Origin: Leptospira sp.
GTDB lineage: Bacteria; Spirochaetota; Leptospiria; Leptospirales; Leptospiraceae
Length of the DNA stretch: 64,000 nt
NCBI GenBank assembly: GCA_027531445.1
Contig: JAPZRK010000006.1
Location: 7,662-71,661 of the forward strand
Direction: 5' to 3'
Positions 8,570 to 18,242 of the stretch are shown here, piece after piece. Under the pieces are notes generated by a model. That model saw nothing but the letters and a program-made list of their open reading frames with translations, ran no database searches and was not told where the DNA came from. Both the position numbers and the translations under genes were made by a program. Numbering within the stretch: the stretch's first letter is position 1; every line of letters starts with the position of its first letter.

Positions 8570-11500
8570 TTAGTTTCCATTTTTTGATGTTTTTACTTGT
8601 AAACCAATGATTGTGACATCATCCTCCAGAGGTTTGCCTGAAAGAAAACTTTGAAGTGATGTGATGATCGTGTCTAGAGATTGCGTCAAACTTTCATTGG
8701 CAGAAGACTGGATTAACTGGTGGAGTCTTGCTTCTCCAAATTCTTCATTCATCGAATTAAACTGTTCAAAGATCCCATCCGTATATGTATAGAGACGATC
8801 TCCTTCCTTAAATGGAAATGTTTGTGTTTGGTATGTGTTGTCTTTTGAAACGCCAATGATCTTTCCGGTTTTGGGGAGGAGTTGAAGATTTCCATTTTGT
8901 AACAATGCACATGCAGGATGGCCTGCCGAAGAAAAAGTAATGGTTTCATTTAGAAGATCTATATCTACTAGAATCGCGGTCAAAAAGGAATTCAGCGATG
9001 CATACCTTTGAAAAAATTCGTTATTAAAAATGGAAAGAATATCGTTAACTTCGAGCTCATAAAACTTAATACTATCATATATCCCTTTGATTGCCATGGT
9101 AATCATTGCACCTTGAACTCCGTGTCCCGTTGCGTCTGCAAGAAAGAGCCGGTATTTTTTTTCGTTTATTTTTCCGATCGCATAAAAGTCGCCTCCGACT
9201 TCAGCCATGGGTAGATAGTGTGGGATAAAATCTAGATCATCTAACTGATCCTTGTCGATCATCAAACTATTTTCCTGAATTTTTTTGGAAGTCAATAAAT
9301 CTGATTGAATGATTTTAAGTGTCTGTTTTAGTTCTGAGGTTTTTGCTTGTAGGTCCTTGAATAGTTTAGAGCCGTAAATAATTCCTGCTAGTTGTTCCCC
9401 TAAAATCGAAAGCTTTGTTCTTGTTTCGCGTGACAAGTCCATTCTGCCCACATTAAATAGATCTAGAACTCCTATTGGTTCGTTCTCTAAGATTAATGGT
9501 ATGATTAGCATATTCTCAAATTTCATAGTTTCAGAAAAATAGAGTTCTTCTTTTGTTAAGGTGGACTTTCGAATTCTTTTGGAATAAAATGCTTTTTTAT
9601 TCAAAACAGCGAATGCATGACCACCTAATGGACCTGCGATATCAGTTGAGATAGTTTTTGAAAATTTAGCATCTTCCTCACTCAAAAAGTCTGGATAATG
9701 AGATTTAATACAAGTTGCAATTTTTCTCTCATTGTCAATTAATCCTAGGCTATAATATTGAATGTTGAAATTCTCTTTGATGTATTGATGAATTTTATTC
9801 ATAATCAAATCGATATCATAGTTTTCATTTAAGCTTTTGAGTAGCTCGTTGAGAGACTCTGTTTCGATACGATCTTGGTGAACTTGACCAAGTAGATGAT
9901 TTGTTTCAATGGCACCAGAAATTTGAGAACATAAATTGGTCAATTTTCTAATTTGATTGGCCTTTAGGGGCATTTGCTTTTCAAGATTTGAAAAGCAGAG
10001 TATACCGACACATTCATCTCGCCTAATGATGGGCACATGTAGGAAAGCCTTAATTGAAAGTGTGTTCGCAAGTTCTCTATCAATATCATATTCAAATTTT
10101 ATGATTCGTGGAAGGTAAAATGCCTTTTTTCTTTGGAACACCTTATATAAAATCCCACCACTTTTATCCCTCAGTTGAATTTTTTTAGTGATCAAGTAGT
10201 TATGAATATCTTGAGATAACCCTTGGTAGCTATAAGCTTTGTAAGCATAAAGATATTCTGAATCTTTGTCAGGTAAAAAAAGCCAAGTGCCGCTTATGGA
10301 ATAATGAACATTGACATACTTTGCGATTGCGTAAAAAATCTCATCTAACGTTGAAAGTGAATTTACGATGTGAATGAATTTAGATATCTCTTCTATCTCT
10401 TGTTTTGCTTCAATCAAGGCACGGGTGCGTTCATCAATTTTTTCTTCCAGATGATTTGTTAAATCTTCTGACCGGTTGAAAGCCTCGGCAAATCTGCTAG
10501 ATAGAATTGCCGCCTGGAATACGACAAAGATGAGAAAGCCGTAACTTGCCATTGGTGGTGTGTATAGGTATCCCATGCCTCGGAACACATCATTGATTAT
10601 AGTTACTCCAAATAATATATATCCAATAAAAAATGTTCGGGCACCTGGCCTACGAATCAGAATAGCCGATATCAATAATTTCGAAATGTAAATGATCTCA
10701 AAGAGTGTTGCCAATTGAACGATAATTAATGTCTCAACAAAGATGTGTAATGGTGTAACGATAACGATTGCGCTTCCAATCAAAAAAATTGAAGAAAGGG
10801 GCCAGTAAATTTTATCTTTATTGGCGGTTGGGAAAAGATGAGAAATGAATTGGAGAGTCACAAAACAAGTAACATAATACGTTAGATATTCAATCTTATA
10901 GATTGCGATAAAGGGAATCATAGGAAAGGCATCTAACAGAATCCGATCACCGATAATGATGGTTCGGATCGCCATAAAAAAGCAAAAGAGTGCAAAATAA
11001 AATGCGGCAAATTCAATCTTTCGATAAAAGAAAAAGCCAAAATGATATAAACCCATAATGAGTAGAGCTCCGAAAACAATTAGTTCTAAAACTATTTTGC
11101 TTTGCTTTTGTCTGTTTAAATCTTCTGTCCTTCCAATTTGAATGGGCTCCCATATACCTGCTTGGTTATGTTCAAAATTTGAGGCGTGAATTATAATATT
11201 TAATTCTTTTGATTGGCTTAATAAAAACTCAGGGATTGGAATGTCTCCATATTGTAAATATGTTTCTGCACTTTCCTTTGAGATTCCGATTTTCCCTTTC
11301 TTTTTTACAAGTGTACCATTGATATAGAATTCATAGTTAGAGCTAATTTCTTTTACAGCTATTGTCAGTTGGTGATTTTGCAAATCAGGTAGTAGAACCC
11401 GAAGGGCGTATGTTGAGTATCCTTTGCTCGGATACCCTTGTTTTTGCCATTGCCCAGGAACAGATATGGACGAATTGCTTTTGGAAAACTCATTTTTGGG

Positions 11501-11686
11501 TTCTAAAAATTGATTCCAATGAAAGTTCCAGTTTCCACTCAAGTTGACCGGACCATCAATTGCGAAGTCCCAACTCCTTAAATCCAAAGTTCCATCTACA
11601 ACAGTCGGAATCGTTTTGTTGGTTCTATTGCAGTCGAACGATAAAAATAATAGAAATAGAAAAAGAAATTTCTTGAATCGTTTCAT
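8570..11686 (-). CDS. 7TM-DISM receptor lipoprotein with two GAF domains and a PP2C/SpoIIE phosphatase
   Basis: The longest frame starts at 11749, but the ATG at 11686 begins a clean lipoprotein signal (FLSFDC, Cys19), so I chose it (1038 aa). Order: an extracytoplasmic jelly-roll domain of the 7TMR-DISM type (~30-185, with LSGNWNFHW); seven membrane spans (~190-400); a coiled linker; two GAF-like domains (~430-590 and ~610-780); and a C-terminal RsbU/SpoIIE phosphatase (~800-1035) with VGGDFY, LADATGHG, YTYTDG and DDVT metal-binding motifs. It probably senses an envelope ligand and dephosphorylates an anti-sigma-factor antagonist. The partner STAS protein is not in the window. Confidence 0.9.
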   Translation of the reverse strand: MKRFKKFLFLFLLFLSFDCNRTNKTIPTVVDGTLDLRSWDFAIDGPVNLSGNWNFHWNQFLEPKNEFSKSNSSISVPGQWQKQGYPSKGYSTYALRVLLPDLQNHQLTIAVKEISSNYEFYINGTLVKKKGKIGISKESAETYLQYGDIPIPEFLLSQSKELNIIIHASNFEHNQAGIWEPIQIGRTEDLNRQKQSKIVLELIVFGALLIMGLYHFGFFFYRKIEFAAFYFALFCFFMAIRTIIIGDRILLDAFPMIPFIAIYKIEYLTYYVTCFVTLQFISHLFPTANKDKIYWPLSSIFLIGSAIVIVTPLHIFVETLIIVQLATLFEIIYISKLLISAILIRRPGARTFFIGYILFGVTIINDVFRGMGYLYTPPMASYGFLIFVVFQAAILSSRFAEAFNRSEDLTNHLEEKIDERTRALIEAKQEIEEISKFIHIVNSLSTLDEIFYAIAKYVNVHYSISGTWLFLPDKDSEYLYAYKAYSYQGLSQDIHNYLITKKIQLRDKSGGILYKVFQRKKAFYLPRIIKFEYDIDRELANTLSIKAFLHVPIIRRDECVGILCFSNLEKQMPLKANQIRKLTNLCSQISGAIETNHLLGQVHQDRIETESLNELLKSLNENYDIDLIMNKIHQYIKENFNIQYYSLGLIDNERKIATCIKSHYPDFLSEEDAKFSKTISTDIAGPLGGHAFAVLNKKAFYSKRIRKSTLTKEELYFSETMKFENMLIIPLILENEPIGVLDLFNVGRMDLSRETRTKLSILGEQLAGIIYGSKLFKDLQAKTSELKQTLKIIQSDLLTSKKIQENSLMIDKDQLDDLDFIPHYLPMAEVGGDFYAIGKINEKKYRLFLADATGHGVQGAMITMAIKGIYDSIKFYELEVNDILSIFNNEFFQRYASLNSFLTAILVDIDLLNETITFSSAGHPACALLQNGNLQLLPKTGKIIGVSKDNTYQTQTFPFKEGDRLYTYTDGIFEQFNSMNEEFGEARLHQLIQSSANESLTQSLDTIITSLQSFLSGKPLEDDVTIIGLQVKTSKNGN

Positions 11687-11963
11687 TATCTTCTTCGGAT
11701 AACGTTTCTTCGTTTCCAAATTTAAACTAATAAGTGATCTACAATTCATAAATTTTCTACAGAAAAATTATGAAATTCGGAAAAAATCTTATTTTTTACC
11801 ATGAATATGATGAAAAGAAACTTAAATTTGAGAGATTCGAGATCACTAAAATTTAGTATAAAATATAACAAAACATAAGTGAAGATCAACTCAGACGAAT
11901 TTACGTTGGCCAAATTAAAATTCTCTATCTCACGAAAATATTGACGACGGATTCTGATTTTGT

Positions 11964-12602
11964 ATGTTTAGCATTGAACACAGAATGGAACAAAATCAAA
12001 AATCAGCTTGGGAGATTCGGAATGAAAAGAATAAGGCCGGCGTTCGTTGGCTTCTTGTTTTTTTGATTGTACCTTATTTGTCCTTTTTACTCCTAACCGG
12101 AAGGTCTGTTGAGATCGGCCATGCAAATGTTTTCAATTGGTTTTACGTAATTAGCGTGGCGACTTTTGTTGTTTCGGTAAATCTACTTGTGACATACATT
12201 TTGTTCGGTGCAATCAAACGCGGATCCATCCACCCTTCAGTGAAGTATTTTACCATGATTGCCGATTTTTTGGCTGTGGCACTTGTGATGATACCCACGG
12301 GTGGGCATGACAGTATGTTTTTTGCCATCAACTACATTGTAATCGTTTCCAATAGCCTTCGCTATGGCTTAAGGATTTCCATTTTAGGAACGATCGTTAT
12401 GAACTTTTTTTATATAGGTGTGCTTGCTATTGAGCATTATCCAGACAAGGAAATCGTAGGAATTCAAAAAGAAATCCTAAAGGTCGGTGGTTTTTGGTTG
12501 ATTGGAATCTACACTGGATATCTTTCAATGAGGTTTGAGATGTTACGCGGTGAGATAGAACATTACCAAAAACTTTTGGCTGAGGCATTACAAAAGAAAT
12601 AA
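11964..12602 (+). CDS. Six-span integral membrane protein (sensor-module-like)
   Basis: The 212-residue product has about six hydrophobic spans and a short basic cytoplasmic tail. The layout resembles the membrane sensor modules at the N-termini of spirochaete cyclases and of the receptor at 1-906, but no catalytic domain follows. An internal ATG (11985, MEQNQ) is an alternative start. Its stop overlaps the next gene's start by one base (TAATG), so the two small membrane proteins are coupled. Function unknown. Confidence 0.72.
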   Translation: MFSIEHRMEQNQKSAWEIRNEKNKAGVRWLLVFLIVPYLSFLLLTGRSVEIGHANVFNWFYVISVATFVVSVNLLVTYILFGAIKRGSIHPSVKYFTMIADFLAVALVMIPTGGHDSMFFAINYIVIVSNSLRYGLRISILGTIVMNFFYIGVLAIEHYPDKEIVGIQKEILKVGGFWLIGIYTGYLSMRFEMLRGEIEHYQKLLAEALQKK

Positions 12603-12967
12603 TGGAAAACCAAGAAGAAGAAAAAATTCCATCGAGTATAGAAAAATCCCTACGTAAGGGAAATATTAATTTTGATTTCCTTCAGCCAGAAGAAAGTCCT
12701 TCTGTAGCCACAGATTCCAAAGTATCAAATCGCCGGACAAATTCGCGACACGGGAAAAGAGGGTTGTTCAATCGAGGTAGACCACCGCGACCCTTTAAAA
12801 AAATACACCTTTATCTTGCGATTGCATTTTGTATTGCGCAAGTTCTAGGCATTACTGCGATCGCTCTCAGTCAACAGTATCTTTGGTTACTATTGATTCC
12901 GATACTTCTTACTTTGTTTTTGGGATCGCTACTCATGGTGACCCTTTTACTCGTTCGTCCACTATAG
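12602..12967 (+). CDS. Small membrane protein with basic cytoplasmic N-terminus (121 aa)
   Basis: Residues ~1-68 are hydrophilic and become strongly basic (several Arg/Lys between 44 and 67). Two hydrophobic spans follow (~69-90 and ~94-117). It is translationally coupled to the six-span membrane protein through TAATG and probably works with it. I do not recognise a family. Confidence 0.65.
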   Translation: MENQEEEKIPSSIEKSLRKGNINFDFLQPEESPSVATDSKVSNRRTNSRHGKRGLFNRGRPPRPFKKIHLYLAIAFCIAQVLGITAIALSQQYLWLLLIPILLTLFLGSLLMVTLLLVRPL

Positions 12968-12992
12968 TAGATCAACTAGTTTTCCTTAGGGT

Positions 12993-13742
12993 TTAACTCG
13001 CGATAGACGATTCAACATTTTCGATTTTCTTTTCTTTGCCATAAAGCATTTCATTCGCACGAAAACAGAGCTTGTCCAAGGTATCTTCCAAGTGTTTCGC
13101 TTGTTTTGCGAGGGACTCTTCACTTAGGTCGGAGCTAGGAAGGATCGGTTCGCCAATTACAAGTGCCACGCGTGAAAATGGCAAAGGGAAACTCAGATCA
13201 TCCCAGTTTGAGCCAACAACGCGCCTGGAAAAACCAACACCGATCGGCACAACGCAACTGTTAGCTTTGCTTGCCATATAAATCACTCCCGGTTTTGCTT
13301 CGTAAATGGGTCCATGAGGGCCATCAGGTGCAACGAGAGCAGGGGTTCCAGTTTGGATCCTTTTGATAAAATTGATGATGCCGGCTGATTGTTTGCCAAG
13401 GGAGGCATCTAAAACATCAAATCCGAGTGCTTTTAATGTTTTGAGGCCAATTTCCCTAACAAAGTGTACATAACTATTTTCATACTCCTCCGTTCGGGGA
13501 TGGTCCGAGTAGATACAAAGCCCTCTGTGGTGTAAATAAAAGACTGCCGCATCCACAAATGTATGCCAAATAGCAACGATATGATTTTGTTTGAGAGTGC
13601 GAAGGACTCTGAGATGGTCTTCGCCTTCGATTCTGAATTCGAGTGTGGACTGATAAATGCTAAATAGGATGGCAGAAAACGTGGATAGAAGGCTTGTGAT
13701 GGCACGGTAAAGCGTTCTTTTGACTGGATGGGCAGGCAACAT
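12993..13742 (-). CDS. DUF374-family lysophospholipid acyltransferase-like protein
   Basis: The 249-residue protein has the DUF374 pattern: a WHTFVD motif (His60, Asp64) near the N-terminus, and a central APDGPHGPIYEAKPGVIYMAS block followed by VVPIGVG. DUF374 belongs to the LPLAT/LpxL-like acyltransferase superfamily, often linked to lipid A or envelope lipid assembly at the inner membrane. The N-terminal ~30 residues are hydrophobic and may anchor it. The acyl donor and acceptor are not evident. Confidence 0.85.
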   Translation of the reverse strand: MLPAHPVKRTLYRAITSLLSTFSAILFSIYQSTLEFRIEGEDHLRVLRTLKQNHIVAIWHTFVDAAVFYLHHRGLCIYSDHPRTEEYENSYVHFVREIGLKTLKALGFDVLDASLGKQSAGIINFIKRIQTGTPALVAPDGPHGPIYEAKPGVIYMASKANSCVVPIGVGFSRRVVGSNWDDLSFPLPFSRVALVIGEPILPSSDLSEESLAKQAKHLEDTLDKLCFRANEMLYGKEKKIENVESSIAS

Positions 13743-13804
13743 GCAACCAATCCAACCACGTTCAAAATGTTTGACTATACTTTTTCTTCATTCCTAAACT
13801 GTTC

Positions 13805-15424
13805 TCAACATTCCAATAAAACACCACCGTATCCGGAAAAAGTAAAATCGGTCTTCGTTAAGCTTACCTTTCCAAATTGATACACGACTCTTGCATCTTT
13901 GGGAATTTGAATTGGATCCGTTCGATCACCGAAACAAAGGTTCACTCGGATGGTTGATTTTTGGTAGTTGCGTTCAAAGGAAAGTAGACTCTTTTCGTTT
14001 GATGGAACGAGTGTCAAATTCCCGCGTTTCAATACCGTTGAAGTTTTTCTTAAATGGAATAAAGTTTTGTAATGGTTCCAAAGTGATTGAGGGTCTTTCT
14101 TTTGATTCGTGACAGTCTCTTTTTCTTCAAAGGAGCCGACTGGAAGCCAAGGGATGCCTGTAGAAAAACCAGCGTTTGGTGAGCTATCCCATAACATTGG
14201 CAAACGGCAATTATCACGATTGATATAAATTCCTAAGATCTTTGTTAAAAATAATGGAACCCAACGATTCATTTTGGCAATGGGATCTTTCCCAAAAAAG
14301 TTGGACAATTTACCTTCTTTCCGTCCGATTTCTTCTCCATAATAAACGACCGGAATTCCCCTCGCTGTAAATTGTAGTGTAGAAATCACCTTTGCTTTTT
14401 CTATATTTCCTCCTAGGCGATCTATGTAACGCCTTTGGTCATGGTTACCCAAAACATAAACAGGTTGATATGGATTTGCGAATTGAAGTTCATTTTTTGT
14501 AAGTAAGTTTTTAAAGAATGAGACATCCCATTTAAAGTGGATTAACTCAAATTGGAATACTAGATTGAGTCCGTCTGCTTTTTCTCCAAGATAGGATTTG
14601 AGAGTGGAATCTGATCCACTCACTTCACCAATCAAAAACGGTTTGTGTTTGTATTTTGAAACCACCTTACGTACTTCTTTTGCGAGTGCGAACGATTCGG
14701 GTAGATTGAGATTGTGCTGTTTCTTTTGAAAGAAAGCCTCATCATGATTGTCGGGTGTGGGAAAAAAGCGAATGCTAGGTGGATTGTCTCGAAAGATGTC
14801 GTCTTTAAAGATTGAATTAAAAATATCCAATCGAAATCCATCGATTCCCTTTTTTAGCCAAAAATCCAGAACGCCAAACATTTGTTTCTTCACCTTCGGA
14901 TTTCTGTAATTTAAATCAGGCTGAAATGATAAAAAATTGGTATAATAATACTCCTTAGTGTTTGCGTCCCAATTCCAACCTGAACTACCCACCATAGATT
15001 TCCAGTTATTTGGTGGCCCACCGATTCCTCTTTGCCAAATATAAAAGTCTCGTTTTGGATTGGATAAGGAAGATTGTGATTCTAAGAACCACGGATGTTC
15101 ATTTGAAGTATGGTTCATTACCATATCCAAAACTATTTTCATTTTGCGTTTGTGGATGGATTTGATGAGTAGGTTACAGTCATCCATGGTGCCAAATCTA
15201 GGATCAATTGTTAGATAATCTGATATATCATACCCGAAATCTTTTCCAGGAGAACGAAAGAAAGGCGAAAACCAAATGGTTTCAACACCCAGTTCCTGCA
15301 ATTCGTCTAAACGTGAAATAATACCCAATAGATCACCGATTCCATCTCCATTTGAATCTTGAAATGACCAAGGATAAATTTGATAGAGCGAGGTTTCTTT
15401 CCACCATTCGAATTGTTTTTGCAT
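13805..15424 (-). CDS. GH13 alpha-glucosidase (oligo-1,6-glucosidase type)
   Basis: This is a 539-residue GH13 enzyme with a (beta/alpha)8 barrel: YQIYPWSFQDSNGDGIGDL near the N-terminus, region I LDMVMNHTS, catalytic nucleophile Asp200 in GFRLDIFN, acid/base Glu267 in FLIGEVSG, and region IV NHD (Asp329). The NGDGIGDL motif is typical of oligo-1,6-glucosidase/alpha-glucosidase relatives. It has no signal peptide, so it should act in the cytoplasm on alpha-glucosides. Trehalose synthase is a less likely alternative. The TRIC channel gene starts 10 bases upstream of its ATG. Confidence 0.9.
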   Translation of the reverse strand: MQKQFEWWKETSLYQIYPWSFQDSNGDGIGDLLGIISRLDELQELGVETIWFSPFFRSPGKDFGYDISDYLTIDPRFGTMDDCNLLIKSIHKRKMKIVLDMVMNHTSNEHPWFLESQSSLSNPKRDFYIWQRGIGGPPNNWKSMVGSSGWNWDANTKEYYYTNFLSFQPDLNYRNPKVKKQMFGVLDFWLKKGIDGFRLDIFNSIFKDDIFRDNPPSIRFFPTPDNHDEAFFQKKQHNLNLPESFALAKEVRKVVSKYKHKPFLIGEVSGSDSTLKSYLGEKADGLNLVFQFELIHFKWDVSFFKNLLTKNELQFANPYQPVYVLGNHDQRRYIDRLGGNIEKAKVISTLQFTARGIPVVYYGEEIGRKEGKLSNFFGKDPIAKMNRWVPLFLTKILGIYINRDNCRLPMLWDSSPNAGFSTGIPWLPVGSFEEKETVTNQKKDPQSLWNHYKTLFHLRKTSTVLKRGNLTLVPSNEKSLLSFERNYQKSTIRVNLCFGDRTDPIQIPKDARVVYQFGKVSLTKTDFTFSGYGGVLLEC

Positions 15425-15434
15425 ATTCTTCTCT

Positions 15435-16058
15435 TTATTGTTTAGGTAAGCTAAATTTTGGTAAACTTAAATTGTAACGAACAGCCGCGATCCGAATGAT
15501 GACGACGACTAACGCGGATATGATCGTGTTCAAGTTCCCATCAATCTTCATATAATTAAGGGCTACATATACCAACGCTCCTGCAAGACATGCAGTTGCA
15601 TAAATTTCTTTTCTAAAAATAAAAGGAACCTGATTCATTAGTGTATCTCGTATCGCGCCACCAAATATAGCCGAGATCATACCAAGTATGATTGCCGCGA
15701 ATGGATTTACTCCATAGGCAAGTGAGATCTTCGTACCGATGACAGTGTAAATGCCGATTCCAATCGTATCAAAGAGGAAAAGCTCTTTTCGCAAGCGTAG
15801 TAGAGATTTTGTAAAAAGGATAATCAAAAGAAATGCAACAAAAATTGCCCAAAGTACATTTACATCTCGAACCCAAGAGACTGGATAATTTCCAAGAGTC
15901 ACATCGCGAATGGTTCCACCTCCGATTGCCGTTATGAATCCAGTGAAAAATACACTAAACCAATCATGATGGTGTTCTTTTTGTTCTAGCGCCGCTAGAG
16001 CACCCGAAATTGCAAAGACTGTAATACCTGCTAATTCAATATAATATGTAAAACCCAT
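15435..16058 (-). CDS. TRIC-type cation channel / UPF0126 membrane protein
   Basis: The 207-residue protein has about seven membrane spans built as two homologous halves. Each half has a glycine-rich kinked motif: GGGTIRDVTLG (~47-57) and FGGAIRDTLMN (~133-143). This is the signature of prokaryotic trimeric intracellular cation channels (YadS/UPF0126). It probably conducts potassium across the inner membrane. It starts 13 bases from the upstream lipoprotein gene and ends 10 bases before the glucosidase, so these three leftward genes may form an operon. Confidence 0.9.
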   Translation of the reverse strand: MGFTYYIELAGITVFAISGALAALEQKEHHHDWFSVFFTGFITAIGGGTIRDVTLGNYPVSWVRDVNVLWAIFVAFLLIILFTKSLLRLRKELFLFDTIGIGIYTVIGTKISLAYGVNPFAAIILGMISAIFGGAIRDTLMNQVPFIFRKEIYATACLAGALVYVALNYMKIDGNLNTIISALVVVIIRIAAVRYNLSLPKFSLPKQ

Positions 16059-16071
16059 TTGGTAAAAATTC

Positions 16072-17130
16072 TTACTTTCCTTTTAGATCATAAATTCCGA
16101 TTCGATCATGATACAAACTTCCGATGTACAAATTGTCACCTTTTTGGATAGCGCTCGTTACCTCTCTAAGTTCCAAACCACCTGGATCTTGTAATGTTTG
16201 TAAAATTTCACCCTGTTCATTTAGTAATATCGCAAACCCATAAGGTTCTGGTTTTGGCCAGAACATCTTGGGGAGGTTTGCTATCAGTTTTTTGAGAAAA
16301 GGAGAAGGGTGAAGGGAGTCCATTCGATCATTTCTAACGGTGAAGAGTGCCAACCAAAAATCACCAGATGGAGATCTCGTAATGTTATCTGGAAATCCAG
16401 GTAAATTGGAAATAAAATCTTCTCTTGAGCCTTTTTTCGGACCTTTTAACCAAAGTTTAGTAATGCGATAACGATAGGTTTCATTGATCAATAAAAAGTC
16501 TTCGTTTTTCGATAAGGCGATCCCATTTGCAAAATAAAGACCATCTAACAAGAGATTTGTGGATTTCGTTTTTGGGTCATAAACAAAAACTCGGCCGTGA
16601 GGTTTGGCCTCAAGTAAATCAAAAAGGTATTCGCTCTGTATGTAAATACTCGCATCTGAAAAGTAGATCTTCCCATCACGTCCGATATCCAAATCATCAG
16701 TAAAGCGAAAGGGTTTTCCTTCAAATTCTGAAACTAAGGTTTGCAATTCATTCTTCGGTGTAAGTCTTAAGAGGCCTTTGTAGGCATCTGCGATGATGAG
16801 ATTGCCTTCTGAATCAAATTGTACGCCAAGTGGTCTCCCGCCTGTGTTTGTAAGGACAGTAATTTCTCCTAATGGTGTAACTTTTAAAATTTGTCCTTCT
16901 TTGTCTCCACCAAATACGTTCCCATATTTGTCGACATCCAAAGATTCAAGTCCATTAACCTTGCCTTTGGCGAGTAACGTTGATGTTCGTAACTTATCAT
17001 TGGGAGCAAGGACTCCTTCCAATTTGGGTTTTTGAATGGGTTCGTAGACTTGTGGATCTATAGAACGACAATGTGAAAGAAAAAAGAACATCGTTAGTGC
17101 TGAAAAGAATGTAGGTTGAAATATCTTCAT
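16072..17130 (-). CDS. SMP-30/strictosidine-synthase-like beta-propeller lipoprotein
   Basis: A lipoprotein signal (FFFLSHC, Cys21) precedes a six-bladed propeller of the gluconolactonase/strictosidine synthase type. Blade motifs include GLESLDVDKYGNVFGGD, GRPLGVQFDSEGNLIIADAYKGL, FTDDLDIGRDGKIYFSDAS and LLDGLYFANGIALSKNEDFLLINET. Bacterial members are lactonases or arylesterase-like hydrolases needing a divalent metal; the substrate is unknown. It is probably tethered in the periplasm or outer membrane. It is the first gene of a closely spaced leftward set with the TRIC channel and the glucosidase. Confidence 0.85.
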   Translation of the reverse strand: MKIFQPTFFSALTMFFFLSHCRSIDPQVYEPIQKPKLEGVLAPNDKLRTSTLLAKGKVNGLESLDVDKYGNVFGGDKEGQILKVTPLGEITVLTNTGGRPLGVQFDSEGNLIIADAYKGLLRLTPKNELQTLVSEFEGKPFRFTDDLDIGRDGKIYFSDASIYIQSEYLFDLLEAKPHGRVFVYDPKTKSTNLLLDGLYFANGIALSKNEDFLLINETYRYRITKLWLKGPKKGSREDFISNLPGFPDNITRSPSGDFWLALFTVRNDRMDSLHPSPFLKKLIANLPKMFWPKPEPYGFAILLNEQGEILQTLQDPGGLELREVTSAIQKGDNLYIGSLYHDRIGIYDLKGK

Positions 17131-17185
17131 GTTGTTATCCTTCTAAACTTAATTTTTAGGTTTGAATCGGAGAGATCGAAATCCA

Positions 17186-17644
17186 TTATGATTGGCACTC
17201 CTCATAAAAACGAAAGTCTCGTTTACCGATCTGAAGAAGAGTGATCGTATTTGATTCTGATGTAAACTGTATCTTGCCAAAGAACCATCCTAAATTGTAT
17301 GTAATCTTTTGAATATTTTTAAAGTCTAATGCAAAGTGTTCAAAAGAAGTTTTGACAATCGACTTGAAGATGAAGAGATAGCGCTTCGATGTTTTTACAA
17401 GTAGCCATTTCCCTGATGGATACTTTTTGTGGGAACCTTCCAATAATCCGATACAATACGCCTTGATAGACTCCTCTTCTTCGAGTAGCTCGGTCAAACA
17501 ATGAAATGCCGGATGATATAAAAATAAAATATCAATGTTCACATTTGAATCTGGAGGAAGAAGGGATTTGATTTGTGTTTGGATGGTTTCCAACGTGGGC
17601 ATCTTCTGATTACCAGTTCCTGTTTGTTTACTTCTTGCAATCAT
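17186..17644 (-). CDS. Small protein of unknown function, PH-like C-terminus
   Basis: The 152-residue protein has no signal or membrane span. Residues ~80-150 show the beta-strand rhythm of bacterial PH-like domains (GKWLLVKTSKRYLFIFK..., then DFKNIQKITYNLGWFFGKIQFT), but the match is weak. A second ATG at 17602 (MPTLETIQ) may be the true start. It is divergent from the DUF1993 gene. Confidence 0.6.
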   Translation of the reverse strand: MIARSKQTGTGNQKMPTLETIQTQIKSLLPPDSNVNIDILFLYHPAFHCLTELLEEEESIKAYCIGLLEGSHKKYPSGKWLLVKTSKRYLFIFKSIVKTSFEHFALDFKNIQKITYNLGWFFGKIQFTSESNTITLLQIGKRDFRFYEECQS

Positions 17645-17735
17645 ATCACTAATGTTTCGCTAAGTCCCACAATTTTCTAAAAATTTGGAGGTGAAATTTA
17701 TTTATCATGGGAAATCCTTACCAGAAAGGACCAAA

Positions 17736-18242
17736 ATGTACCACAAAATCGTTACCGAGCAATTCACAAAATCACTCACAAACCTACTACAGATTCTTGA
17801 AAAAACCTCCAAGCTGGCCGAAGCAAAAAAAGTTGAATTTTCTGTTTTATTGAATTCTCGATTGATAGCAGACCAGTTTAGTTTAGTGAGACAAGTCCAA
17901 ATTGCATGCGATACCGCTAAACTTGCCGCGGCAAGATTGGCTGGAAAAGATGCTCCCGTTCATGAAGACAAAGAAGTTACGCTTGCCGATCTAAAATTAC
18001 GAATAGAATCCGTTATTGGCTATTTAAAGTCGTTTCAACCAAGCGATTTTGAATCATCACAGACCATCAAGATCACCCAACCACGTTGGGAAGGTAAATA
18101 TCTAACTGGTGAAGAATATCTGTTACACCATGCGATTCCAAATCTCTACTTTCATATAACAACCGCTTATGCGATACTTCGTTCCAATGGTTTTGAAATC
18201 GGTAAAAAAGATTACCTAGGTGAATTGCCATTTAAAGGCTAA
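17736..18242 (+). CDS. DUF1993-family protein
   Basis: The longest frame opens at 17685, but the ATG at 17736 is preceded by AGAAAGGA at good spacing and begins with MYHKIVTEQFTKSL, as DUF1993 proteins do. I use it (168 aa). The fold is probably a DinB-like four-helix bundle. Typical features are LADQF-like (IADQFSLVRQVQIACDTAK), a central helical stretch, and the C-terminal HHAIPNLYFHITTAYAILR. Function unknown for the family. Its 3' end overlaps the PIG-L gene by 23 bases if the GTG start there is right. Confidence 0.85.
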   Translation: MYHKIVTEQFTKSLTNLLQILEKTSKLAEAKKVEFSVLLNSRLIADQFSLVRQVQIACDTAKLAAARLAGKDAPVHEDKEVTLADLKLRIESVIGYLKSFQPSDFESSQTIKITQPRWEGKYLTGEEYLLHHAIPNLYFHITTAYAILRSNGFEIGKKDYLGELPFKG